DNA of 20,672 nt from a virus, in the IMG/VR virus record IMGVR_UViG_3300037847_002674, positions 1 to 20,672 of that record; one strand, given 5' to 3'. Made by a program: the position numbers and the translations under genes. The notes below the pieces were generated by a model, which made no database searches, was not told the origin of the DNA, and worked only from the letters and a program-made list of their open reading frames with translations. Position 1 is the stretch's first letter, and every line of letters begins with the position of its first letter. Positions 1 through 7,018 of the stretch are shown here, in pieces.

Positions 1-56
1 GATGGGTCAAATGTTTTATCATCTAACCTTTTTTGCAGTTCCTGTATTGTAGCCAT
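1..56 (-). CDS. N-terminus of a large virion-associated protein (truncated by window edge)
   Basis: Only the first 18 codons are present, reading MATIQELQKRLDDKTFDP, and the gene then runs off the left edge. Its ATG shares one base with the TAA stop of the 715-aa gene upstream (TAATG), which supports the start and suggests coupled translation. From memory, marine phage internal virion or ejection-type proteins often begin with a similar helical stretch (MAxxQELxxRL). The position directly after another internal virion-type protein fits that reading. Function cannot be decided from 18 residues. Confidence 0.6.
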   Translation of the reverse strand, partial: MATIQELQKRLDDKTFDP

Positions 57-2203
57 TATTCAATTGTCCCCAATATCTGTTCTTGGTTTTGTGCAATATT
101 TGCTTGTAGATTTTGGTTTGCTCTTTGAGCATAAATACTTCTAATATAAGGCATTTGTTCAAAAGTTAATAAAAAATCTTCATTACCGCCAGCTTCAATA
201 TAATTTTTAGATAATCTTAAAAACTGTGCCTCTAAATCTTTTGCAAGGTTTCTATAAGATGATTTAACTTCTTTCTCACCAGTAAATAGACCCATGATTT
301 TTGTTGCTTGTTCCGCATCTTGTACGTCAGCTCTAGTCAATCTATCCTCTGATTTGTTTGCATTGGCAAGAATATATTTCATACGTACTTCAATAAGTCT
401 CGCTCTAGTAATGTTATCTAATTCACCACCTGTTGTTTTAGCACCATCCATGATACCTCTGATTTCTTTTTTGTAATCATCAACTAACTCTTGTGTTTCT
501 TCTCTTTCATCTTTTGTTGAAGCAACAACATTTCCTGCATCATCTATCTTATCAGCTGTAATTAAATCTATAATTTCAGCATCTGCATTTGAACTTGCTG
601 ATCCTATATCACCAATGCCGAGTAATTCAAAAGTATCTCCTATCGCACCTGTTAATTTTTCAAAACCTAATTTACCTTTTGCTGTTAAACCAAAAGATTC
701 TTTTGGAAGCTGATCAACTATTTGTGTAAATTTATATCCTTGTTCAATACTAGATAATTGTTTTCTCATTTTATCTAATCTTGCTGGTGAAACTTTTACA
801 GGTGTGTATTCAGTATACTTCATAGGTACAGCCATAGTGCCTGAACCATCAGGTGTAGGTACAAACATTACATCTAAACCTGTTTTCTTATCAGTTCCAA
901 TCTGTACAGTTCTTGCACCGAAAGGTAGACTTGGATCTCTAACTACAACAGTTCTTCTTTCTTTATCAGCTGCAATTCCTAATGTTCCTTGTTTTTCTTT
1001 TGCTTTTAAAAATGCAACAGCTAAATCTTTTCTTCTATCTTGTTCTTTTGCAAATAAAGCTAATGCAGTATCAACAGTTCCTGACCCTGCTTGTCCAGCA
1101 ACATCTAAAAATCCTCTTACACCTGTTTGTGCTGTCTTACCTGACATCAAGCCAGATGCTAATTTTAATAACAACAAGTTGCTTGTTTGATCATTACCAC
1201 CTGTAAGATTTGTAATTCTATTGTAGAAAGCGTTAAACTCATCAGCCTCTTTACTTTTAGCCATTTTGTTTTTAATGATAGCTCCTTTATCAGCATCTTT
1301 TTGTTGTTTATCTGCTAAAAATTGAATTTCACCTTCACTTAAATCTGTTTCTTTGTTAATTTTAGGCAAAGCTCCTTCGTTTGTAATGTTTGCCCCTCCT
1401 GTAATTGTATTATCAAATTTAAACACATCAGAGATTTGATCTATTGTAGCTGTAGGAGTTGTTCCTGCTTCTTGTTCTGCTTTGTAAGCTTCATCTAATT
1501 TTTCTTGAGCAATCTTCTTGTAATCTGGAGACCCTATAACAACTTCTTTACCATCAATAACTGTTACTTTACCAATATTTGCTTTGTCTGATTTAACCGC
1601 ATCTAATACATCTTTAACTTTAAATGTTACTGGTTCTCCTAACACTTGTTCTTCTGCAGGAGATTTATCACCTAAAACAAGACCTGTACCTATTCCACCT
1701 AGACCAACTGCTGTTGTTCCTTTTGGAATTCTTTGTGTAAATTCTTTACCTGTTGTTCTCATAGCCTCAGCTGTTTTAGGCATTTTAGATTTTAAAGTTC
1801 TTTGTGAACCTGCAAGCCTTAAACCTTTTGCAGCAAAAGGAGTACCTAAAGCTAGACTTCCAAGACCCATAGCTATTTGTCCTATGTCTCCTTCTTTTGT
1901 ACCTTGCATGATATCTCCAACACCTTGACCACCAAGTAATAAACCAGATCCTAATTCTGTGCTTCCTGATGCACCTGGAAATTTTTTAGCTCCTCTAGCC
2001 ATTAATCCTTGAAGACCTGTACCTGAAGTTCCTTTTCCTAGTCCTGCACCTGTAGTACCTAAAGCTCTTTGATAACCCATAGGTATACCTTGGGCTGCTC
2101 TCGCCGCTCTTATTCCTCTAAGAGTACGATAGCCCATCATACCTGCACGACCTATATTAGCTAAACCTGCTAGTGCTGCTGGAATTCCAAACATTAATGG
2201 CAT
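56..2203 (-). CDS. Large internal virion / DNA-ejection-type protein, 715 aa
   Basis: No enzymatic motif is recognised. The N-terminal 180 residues hold several glycine/alanine-rich hydrophobic stretches (about residues 2-20, 86-97, 106-122 and 163-178) separated by Arg/Lys-rich segments, as in phage internal proteins that insert into or cross membranes during DNA ejection. A charged middle follows. A conserved-looking helical segment at about 341-385 includes LLLLKLASGLMSGKTAQTG, a type of sequence I associate with marine phage virion proteins. The C-terminus (about 560-715) is strongly charged and probably alpha-helical, ending Gln/Asn-rich. It lies 3 nt after the 282-aa gene and overlaps the next gene by one base. 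The internal virion role is inferred from size, composition and position; a tape-measure-like role is a less likely alternative. Confidence 0.65.
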   Translation of the reverse strand: MPLMFGIPAALAGLANIGRAGMMGYRTLRGIRAARAAQGIPMGYQRALGTTGAGLGKGTSGTGLQGLMARGAKKFPGASGSTELGSGLLLGGQGVGDIMQGTKEGDIGQIAMGLGSLALGTPFAAKGLRLAGSQRTLKSKMPKTAEAMRTTGKEFTQRIPKGTTAVGLGGIGTGLVLGDKSPAEEQVLGEPVTFKVKDVLDAVKSDKANIGKVTVIDGKEVVIGSPDYKKIAQEKLDEAYKAEQEAGTTPTATIDQISDVFKFDNTITGGANITNEGALPKINKETDLSEGEIQFLADKQQKDADKGAIIKNKMAKSKEADEFNAFYNRITNLTGGNDQTSNLLLLKLASGLMSGKTAQTGVRGFLDVAGQAGSGTVDTALALFAKEQDRRKDLAVAFLKAKEKQGTLGIAADKERRTVVVRDPSLPFGARTVQIGTDKKTGLDVMFVPTPDGSGTMAVPMKYTEYTPVKVSPARLDKMRKQLSSIEQGYKFTQIVDQLPKESFGLTAKGKLGFEKLTGAIGDTFELLGIGDIGSASSNADAEIIDLITADKIDDAGNVVASTKDEREETQELVDDYKKEIRGIMDGAKTTGGELDNITRARLIEVRMKYILANANKSEDRLTRADVQDAEQATKIMGLFTGEKEVKSSYRNLAKDLEAQFLRLSKNYIEAGGNEDFLLTFEQMPYIRSIYAQRANQNLQANIAQNQEQILGTIE

Positions 2204-2206
2204 TAT

Positions 2207-3055
2207 TTAGAACCTCCTATTCGCCATATTATAAGCAGCGTATGCACCAATTCCTGTTCCTGCGGCTTGAGCTAATGGATTAGTTCCTGGTGCCGTGGTT
2301 GCTGTAACGGCTGATTGTGAAGTTGGTAAGTTAGTCATAATACCTTTTAAGAATTCTAGTCTTTGATAAGGTTCATACTCTCTTGCCATTGTCGTTGCTC
2401 TTTGTGCATCAAGTGCTTGTTGACCTAACGCTCTTTGAACACCCCCTGCTTGTAATAAACTTGCTATGTCAGCTTGTTGCATTGCTTGTTGCTGACCACC
2501 TAAAGCACCAAGAAGCTGTCCACCAGCTTGTTGAATACCTTGTTGTTGAGCAGCCAAACCTGCAGCACTTTGAAAACCTTGTGCTAAAGACTGACCAATG
2601 TTGGCTTGAGTTGCTCTTTGTAATTCTGCTCTTTGTATACCTTCTCTCGCACCACCAAATGCACCTGCACCGACAGCTTGAGCTGATAATTGGTTTTGTG
2701 CCATTTGACCTTGTCTTGCGATCTCATCAGTTACATATTGTTGATAAGGATTTAAAAATTGATTAATGTTTGGTCCTTGCATGGATCCAAGAACACCTCC
2801 GATACCTGCAGTAGTTGCTGCTTGTCCTACACCTGTTGTTCCTGCTTGTTGAAATCCAGTTTGTTCTAAAGCTGATGGTCCTGCAACTTGAAACGCAGGT
2901 ATACCTACAGGCTTTTCTGCAAGTTTAGCAGCTTGATCGTAGAGTGCGAGTTTTCGGCTTTCTACTTCTGGTGCTTCTCTAGCTATCGATACTTGTGTTC
3001 CTGAAGTGGCTCCGCCTCCGCCTCCGCCACCTCCGCCTCCGAAGATGAAACTCAT
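2207..3055 (-). CDS. Gly/Gln/Ala-rich virion protein of marine-phage type, 282 aa
   Basis: The protein opens with MSFIF and an uninterrupted run of about ten glycines, followed by a Gln- and Ala-rich, probably helical body. A central stretch with FLNPYQQYVTDEI and QNQLSAQAVGAGAFGGAREG matches, from memory, a very common marine phage structural protein that also ends with a motif like YEPYQRLEFL, seen here near residue 230. A Gly/Ala-rich, weakly hydrophobic tail closes it. The start is one base after the stop of the GNAT-like gene (TAA-T-ATG). Company with the 715-aa and 308-aa proteins suggests a role in the virion interior or ejection apparatus. No catalytic residues are recognised. Confidence 0.7.
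   Translation of the reverse strand: MSFIFGGGGGGGGGGATSGTQVSIAREAPEVESRKLALYDQAAKLAEKPVGIPAFQVAGPSALEQTGFQQAGTTGVGQAATTAGIGGVLGSMQGPNINQFLNPYQQYVTDEIARQGQMAQNQLSAQAVGAGAFGGAREGIQRAELQRATQANIGQSLAQGFQSAAGLAAQQQGIQQAGGQLLGALGGQQQAMQQADIASLLQAGGVQRALGQQALDAQRATTMAREYEPYQRLEFLKGIMTNLPTSQSAVTATTAPGTNPLAQAAGTGIGAYAAYNMANRRF
3011..3041 (-). repeat. GGN tandem repeat encoding a polyglycine tract
   Basis: On the coding strand this is an imperfect run of GGAGGC, GGAGGT and GGCGGA units that encodes the N-terminal polyglycine of the 282-aa protein. It is a local GC-rich island in an AT-rich gene and a natural place for replication slippage, so tract length may differ between related phages. Confidence 0.75.
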
Positions 3056-3056
3056 A

Positions 3057-3518
3057 TTAAATTAACTCCTTTGTATATAAATATCTTTTTACTTTCCATT
3101 GCTTACCTTCTAAAAACTTTTGCCATCCAGGTCTTGCATGCACTGCTATTCTTTTGCAATCGTTTTGTATTGCAACATTCTCTATAGTTTCTGCAGCTTC
3201 GTCCTGCCATAGCTCTCTTTTTTCTCCTTTTAATAAAATGACTTCACATTGTTTAAAGTTTGGTAACTCTACTACTCTTGTAACAAAGACACCAAATACT
3301 TTGTACTTTATGCCGTCATCGGAACCAAACATTATAAATAATTGAAAGGCTCCTTTTTTTAATCCTTCGTGAAGATCTGTAATATCCATGGGGTCACCAT
3401 CATATTTCAAACCCTCCCTCAACATAAACTCAACAAGATTCCAATACTCATCAAGTTTTTTTGGCTCGATGTATAATACACCAACCTCTTTTCTAATTCG
3501 TTTCTTTTCTGGCCGCAT
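3057..3518 (-). CDS. GNAT-like phage protein, 153 aa
   Basis: The pattern of strands and helices resembles a compact GCN5-related N-acetyltransferase fold: an N-terminal helix (LDEYWNLVEFML), central strands (FQLFIMFG, YKVFGVFVTRVVEL, CEVILLKG), a helix over ETIENVAIQND, then RIAVHARPGWQKFL and the final KVKRYLYTKEL. From memory, this arrangement, with the HxRxGWxKxL segment near the C-terminus, is typical of a small protein found beside internal virion genes in podovirus-like marine phages. A clear acetyl-CoA P-loop (Q/RxxGxG/A) is not visible, so catalytic activity is doubtful. Its first 26 bases overlap the 308-aa gene; no later in-frame ATG gives a better start. Confidence 0.6.
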   Translation of the reverse strand: MRPEKKRIRKEVGVLYIEPKKLDEYWNLVEFMLREGLKYDGDPMDITDLHEGLKKGAFQLFIMFGSDDGIKYKVFGVFVTRVVELPNFKQCEVILLKGEKRELWQDEAAETIENVAIQNDCKRIAVHARPGWQKFLEGKQWKVKRYLYTKELI

Positions 3519-4419
3519 CTAATAAATCAAATATTCTTTTAAATTTAGCTTGCTGACCATAAAAGAAAGCAGCTCCTTTTTTTCTCATATCTTTGTAACT
3601 ACTAGGGTTAGCACCTTCCATAATTCCAGCACCTAAAATAGCATCAGCTCTAGATACAAATTCACCATCAGCTAATTGAGCTAACATTGTGTCTTCGTCT
3701 TTATCTCCATTGCCTGACCCATCTTCTACATACCCTTCTGCTCTCACATAATTGTTGTAATCTTTTTCATCATGATCTGTTTTTGATGGTAAATAGTTTA
3801 TACCACCTGTATTAAATTTTTTAACTTCTGCTATTCCACCTTTGTGAAAAGTAAATAATGAATTTCCTTGTTGATATGAGTAAGGCGATATACCTGCAGC
3901 CTCTCCCTCATAGTCGTAAGTATCTAAAATATTTGCTAATGCTTTATCTGCTTTTTCTTTTGCAGCTTTATAGTCTTCAGGTCTTGTACCCTCTGGCATT
4001 TCTACATCTTCATCTTCACCTAGTAAACTTGTTGCTGCTAAAGTTAAACCTAATTTTTCTCCTGTGCCTAATCCTCTAAAGCCAGATCCTTTGGTGACTT
4101 CTCCTGTAACTTCATTTGTAACTGTCGGTTCACCTATTAATCCTTTTATTCCTTCTCCCATAGATCCTGGAAGAGCTTGAAACTGTTGTGTTACTGTAGG
4201 CATTTGCCCTGGAAGAATTGTTCCTGATCCTGGAAGAAAATTACCTGACATTCCAGGTAATGATGTTGAACCGAAGGCTTGCATACCAGGTACTCCTGCC
4301 ATACCACCTAACTGACCTATACCACCTGCTATGGCAGCGTCTCTTAACGACCGTTTAGTTGATTTACCTCTTAGTTTTTGTATACCAAAGGTTGCAAGTG
4401 CTATTGTTACTGGATCCAT
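3493..4419 (-). CDS. Virion-associated protein with C-terminal 'LxDGEFVxxAxA' domain, 308 aa
   Basis: The first 60 residues are small and hydrophobic (MDPVTIALATFGIQKL, then Gly/Ala-rich). A low-complexity Gly/Pro/Met/Gln segment (about 45-90), an acidic stretch and a C-terminal module around QLADGEFVSRADAILGAG and RKKGAAFFYGQQAKFKRI follow. That module resembles, from memory, the A(M/Q)LSDGEFVxxAxAVxxAG element seen in many marine phage proteins encoded next to ejection proteins. This is the first gene after the only intergenic space with a good promoter candidate. No Shine-Dalgarno sequence stands before its ATG (the upstream bases are nearly all A/T), unlike several genes here. Biochemical function is unknown; a structural or ejection role is inferred. 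Confidence 0.65.
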   Translation of the reverse strand: MDPVTIALATFGIQKLRGKSTKRSLRDAAIAGGIGQLGGMAGVPGMQAFGSTSLPGMSGNFLPGSGTILPGQMPTVTQQFQALPGSMGEGIKGLIGEPTVTNEVTGEVTKGSGFRGLGTGEKLGLTLAATSLLGEDEDVEMPEGTRPEDYKAAKEKADKALANILDTYDYEGEAAGISPYSYQQGNSLFTFHKGGIAEVKKFNTGGINYLPSKTDHDEKDYNNYVRAEGYVEDGSGNGDKDEDTMLAQLADGEFVSRADAILGAGIMEGANPSSYKDMRKKGAAFFYGQQAKFKRIFDLLDAARKETN

Positions 4420-4456
4420 AATAATAATTTTAACTAGTTATTATGGTATTTTAACT

Positions 4457-4486
4457 TATATAGAGCTATTCTTCAATATCAGTCAA
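4457..4486 (-). promoter_or_regulatory. Candidate sigma70-type promoter for the late virion genes
   Basis: On the minus strand there is TTGACT (4486-4481), an 18-base spacer and TATATA (4462-4457). This matches 5/6 of the -35 consensus and 4/6 of the -10 consensus. Transcription would start near 4450, leaving a leader of about 30 bases before the ATG at 4419. The -35 box overlaps the last codons and stop of the upstream glycosyltransferase. This 59-bp space is the largest or nearly the largest gap in an otherwise overlapping gene array, which adds weight. AT-rich DNA yields such matches by chance, so it is only a candidate. Confidence 0.45.
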
Positions 4487-5237
4487 CTTTATAGAATTCG
4501 TCTTTGACTTTGCCTGAATACTTATATTCACCGATATGGCTTATTTCTTCATCACATAAAGCATGAATTTTACCACCTATTGATGTCCATAATTTACAAA
4601 AATAGAAATCTTCACCCATGTACGTTTTATTTTTTGGACTCCAATAAGTGTCAAAAAAGTTATAATAGTTAGGTCTATCTATAAGCTCTCCATTGACTAA
4701 TGTCTTTTGACTTATAATTAATTCCTTATAATGCTCTTTCAATTTATCAAATGCTGATCTTTTAATCATCATCATACCTGTAGGTCCTTTAGACACTTCT
4801 ATAAAACCATCTTTAGGTCTTATGTCATTTATATCTGGTATTTCTATAGGAAACAAATGTCCCATACTGTGAATACTATCATCAGGTCTTGTTTCAAAAT
4901 CTTTTCTAAATTTAGCATCTGTCTTTTGTTTCATTGGATAAGGTATTAAAGATACTTCGTGAGGTGATTTGAATAATCTATAAACCGATCTTGTACTAAA
5001 CTCAATATCAGAATCTATAAATAACATCTGATCTGCATCAGAATTCATAAACGCAGAGGCACACAAATTTCTACCCTGTGTAACTAATGAAGATTTCATT
5101 AGTTGAAATGTAATTTTTGTTTTATTTAAAATACATTCTTTTTGTAAATCTAAACAAGCTTTCATATAATGTATAGAAACATCAGAATGCACAGGAGTGC
5201 AGACCATCATATGATTTTTATTTATTTCGTTGGACAT
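4479..5237 (-). CDS. GT-A-fold glycosyltransferase-like protein, 252 aa
   Basis: This is probably a metal-dependent nucleotide-sugar transferase. After an N-terminal strand (MMVCTPVHSD) comes QGRNLCASAFM and then QMLFIDSDIEF, whose Asp75-Ser-Asp77 is the expected DxD motif for Mn/Mg and sugar nucleotide. GPTGMMMIKRSAFDKL (about 151-166) and GEDFYFCKLW (Glu209-Asp210) look like the acceptor and catalytic part of GT-A enzymes, and His234 in ISHIGEY is a candidate third metal ligand. The start at 5237 is fixed by a strong AGAGGAG ribosome site. It overlaps the GT4-type gene by 20 bases, so the two are probably made together. It lacks a membrane segment and should be cytoplasmic. The acceptor (virion protein, host glycan or DNA) is unknown. 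Confidence 0.75.
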   Translation of the reverse strand: MSNEINKNHMMVCTPVHSDVSIHYMKACLDLQKECILNKTKITFQLMKSSLVTQGRNLCASAFMNSDADQMLFIDSDIEFSTRSVYRLFKSPHEVSLIPYPMKQKTDAKFRKDFETRPDDSIHSMGHLFPIEIPDINDIRPKDGFIEVSKGPTGMMMIKRSAFDKLKEHYKELIISQKTLVNGELIDRPNYYNFFDTYWSPKNKTYMGEDFYFCKLWTSIGGKIHALCDEEISHIGEYKYSGKVKDEFYKVD

Positions 5238-6162
5238 GAATTACTCCTCTTAAAAAACTTTCCCAATTTTTAGCAGTGTTTCGCCAATCATAAAATCTTT
5301 TATAATATTCTTGTTGAAATTTAAATACATTAGTTAAATCGTTTTGTAATATCTTTTTTGCTTCGACACAACATTCAGCTACTTGTTGGGCTAATTTAGC
5401 TTTATCTCTTGTGAAAGGAATATAGATAGGAAACTCTGCACAGGTTTCAAACAATGCACCGAGATCCGTGGTTATTAATAATTGACCAGCTGCTAATGAT
5501 TCCATAGCTGATATACAAAATGTTTCTTCCCATATGCTAGGAAAACAATTTACGTCATATTCTTTTAATTTTCCCATTAAGGTTTTATGATCACAGTAAC
5601 CCATGTAATTAACATTAGGTAAATCTTTTGCTTTTTGATAAAGGTCTAAATATTCTTTATCGTTATGATTATGAAACTGTTTTCCATAAATAATCGTGCT
5701 TGAATAAACATCTAAAGTAATATCTGGATCTCTATCTTTTAATGAGTCCATCGCTGCTAAAGCGACTTCTAAGCCTCTCCAAGGTGTTGAGATGTAACAC
5801 ATCTTTAATTTTTTCTTAGGTGTAAAATCTGTTTTTAATTGTAATTCTTCATAGTCAATTCCATTTTTTATAACTGTACATTTATCTTCAGGAATTCCAA
5901 AAAACATACGATATTTTTCATAGCTCCAATGACTATTAAAAACATACCAATCATATTTAGAATGATTTTCTTTATTTTGAAACCAAGGGGCTAGGTTAGG
6001 TTGGTCATAAGAATTTTTTAACCAGAGTATATTTGCTCTTATGGGATCTAAAGGTTCTTTTTCTGGTATAGATGTAGTTATCTGTACTGAATCAAGTATA
6101 CCTTGATTCGCATACTTTTTTAAATAAGCTAATTGTAATTCGGTTCCACCTGCTGGTTGCAT
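5218..6162 (-). CDS. GT4-type (GT-B fold) glycosyltransferase, 314 aa
   Basis: This looks like a retaining glycosyltransferase transferring a sugar from a nucleotide donor. The glycine loop PAGGTEL sits at residues 3-9. Other family features are YDWYVFNSHWSYEKYRMFFG (about 70-89), the hinge-side VIKNGIDYEEL (97-107), YISTPWRGLEVALAAM (123-138), YMGYCDHKTL (186-195) and the donor-site E-x7-E (Glu213 to Glu221) followed by GQLLITTDLGALFE. At 314 residues it is shorter than typical GT4 enzymes and begins almost at the glycine loop, so the first strand of the fold is missing or minimal. TAATG coupling to the upstream gene supports this start. It is cytoplasmic and soluble. It is encoded as a pair with the GT-A-like enzyme. 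Confidence 0.85.
   Translation of the reverse strand: MQPAGGTELQLAYLKKYANQGILDSVQITTSIPEKEPLDPIRANILWLKNSYDQPNLAPWFQNKENHSKYDWYVFNSHWSYEKYRMFFGIPEDKCTVIKNGIDYEELQLKTDFTPKKKLKMCYISTPWRGLEVALAAMDSLKDRDPDITLDVYSSTIIYGKQFHNHNDKEYLDLYQKAKDLPNVNYMGYCDHKTLMGKLKEYDVNCFPSIWEETFCISAMESLAAGQLLITTDLGALFETCAEFPIYIPFTRDKAKLAQQVAECCVEAKKILQNDLTNVFKFQQEYYKRFYDWRNTAKNWESFLRGVIHVQRNK
5244..5250 (-). promoter_or_regulatory. Ribosome binding site AGAGGAG inside the upstream gene
   Basis: AGAGGAG lies 6-8 bases before the ATG at 5237 and within the 3' end of the GT4-type gene. It decides the start of the GT-A-like gene despite the 20-base overlap. Confidence 0.7.
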
Positions 6163-6386
6163 TATGATTTGGTTTTACCAAATACTGTAAGAGATGCAAC
6201 TGTTATTTTTTGGTTAATTTGAAGATCATCAGCAACAGTATCAGTATTGGAATCAGCAACATCATTATCAAAATCAGTTTTGCTAGCATATACCTTACCT
6301 GTTCTTTTGTTTTTTATTTCCTCTTCCGCTTTTGCTGGAACTACAGGAACTTCTTCGCCGTTAATAATTACTGTTTTTTGTGTCAT
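6162..6386 (-). CDS. Small acidic/polar phage protein, 74 aa
   Basis: A conserved hypothetical type. It starts with MTQKTVIINGEEVPVVP, continues with a charged helix (AKAEEEIKNKRTG), then KVYASKTDFDNDVADSNTDT, and ends with QKITVASLTVFGKTKS. From memory, small proteins with RTGKVYASKxxW and a C-terminal V(x)LxVFG motif occur in marine phage structural modules, so a minor virion or scaffold role is possible. The ATG shares a base with the previous stop (TAATG), and the stop shares one with the GT4-type gene. No enzymatic motif is seen. Confidence 0.6.
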   Translation of the reverse strand: MTQKTVIINGEEVPVVPAKAEEEIKNKRTGKVYASKTDFDNDVADSNTDTVADDLQINQKITVASLTVFGKTKS

Positions 6387-6514
6387 TATCGTCCTTGTCG
6401 ATTGTATTTTTTATAACATCTTTTTTCACTTTTGTTAAGTCTCTTCTTGTGACGACGTGGCCGCTTACGAGGTTTTGGTCTTGGTATAAAATTTACAAAT
6501 TTACGTTTAGCCAT
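6386..6514 (-). CDS. Very basic 42-aa protein
   Basis: Reading the minus strand from the ATG at 6514 gives MAKRKFVNFIPRPKPRKRPR, then RHKKRLNKSEKRCYKKYNRQ and GR. Twenty of the 42 residues are Lys or Arg and only one is acidic (Glu30). The start overlaps the 116-aa gene by 8 bases and the stop forms TAATG with the next gene, so it fits exactly between two overlapping genes. I recall nearly identical small basic proteins in uncultured marine phages. The charge suggests binding to nucleic acid or to acidic virion parts; this is inference. Such short ORFs are easily missed by gene finders. Confidence 0.8.
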   Translation of the reverse strand: MAKRKFVNFIPRPKPRKRPRRHKKRLNKSEKRCYKKYNRQGR

Positions 6515-6857
6515 TTTCTTGAGATCTATCTATGAGTGCATAAGTAATAGCACCTTGAATTTTACTGCTTCCTGTAGCTGCTGTAACTGTAACTGCATCA
6601 CCTGCCTCAAGATTTAAAGTTTGTGGTGTAGCATTAACTTGTGTTTTTGCTGGGACATCATCTCTAAAAAACTCATACTCAGCACTAGAATCAGAAGAAT
6701 CTACTAAATTCATATTAACTAAAATAGCTGATGAGGCGTCGTTGTTAGCAACATAAATACTTTTAATAATAATTGTTGCATTAGCAGGACATGTGAGTGC
6801 AGTTGTCTTACTTGTATCGGTCTGTTTAAAACCTTGATTTTTATATTGTATGGTCAT
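6507..6857 (-). CDS. Small beta-rich structural protein, 116 aa
   Basis: The sequence alternates short strands (TTALTCPANATIIIKSIYVAN, then SAILVNMNLVDSS, AEYEFFRDDVPAKTQ, TLNLEAGDAVTVTAA, SKIQGAITYALIDRS) as in small beta-sandwich proteins. The layout resembles, from memory, marine phage virion decoration or tail accessory proteins with a P-ANATxxIKSIxxxN core. It overlaps the 54-aa gene by ATGA and the basic 42-aa gene by 8 bases. A minor structural role near the tail hub is inferred from its neighbours. Confidence 0.65.
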   Translation of the reverse strand: MTIQYKNQGFKQTDTSKTTALTCPANATIIIKSIYVANNDASSAILVNMNLVDSSDSSAEYEFFRDDVPAKTQVNATPQTLNLEAGDAVTVTAATGSSKIQGAITYALIDRSQENG

Positions 6858-7018
6858 GATAAAAAATAATTAAATGTTTCAGTTTCATTTTTTTGTTCTC
6901 TTTGATAAGTAGTGTTCAATTGGTTTTGTAATTGTTCTAAAGCTAAGTTAATTTGTCTAAAACTTTCACTTGAAAATTCTTTTGGTGGTTCAGGTAAAAA
7001 TACTTGTACTTTAGCCAT
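6854..7018 (-). CDS. Small helical protein, 54 aa
   Basis: The ATG at 7018 forms TAATG with the stop of the gp10-like gene, and its stop forms ATGA with the next start. The product begins MAKVQVFLPEPPKEFSSESF and continues as a Gln/Asn-rich amphipathic helix (RQINLALEQLQNQLNTTYQR), probably a short coiled coil. Precise coupling at both ends is good evidence that it is real. Its position after a tail hub gene suggests a small tail or assembly factor. No known family is recognised with certainty. Confidence 0.75.
   Translation of the reverse strand: MAKVQVFLPEPPKEFSSESFRQINLALEQLQNQLNTTYQREQKNETETFNYFLS

Noticed and set aside
294-1928. Several plus-strand open frames of 60-128 codons opposite the 715-aa gene
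   Set aside because: They are antisense shadows of a clear minus-strand gene, with low-complexity Leu/Ser/Phe products and no ribosome sites.
2383-4079. Plus-strand open frames rich in Leu, His and Gln opposite the 282-aa, 153-aa and 308-aa genes
   Set aside because: Composition reflects the reverse complement of Gln/Ala- and Lys-rich coding sequence; no plausible domains.
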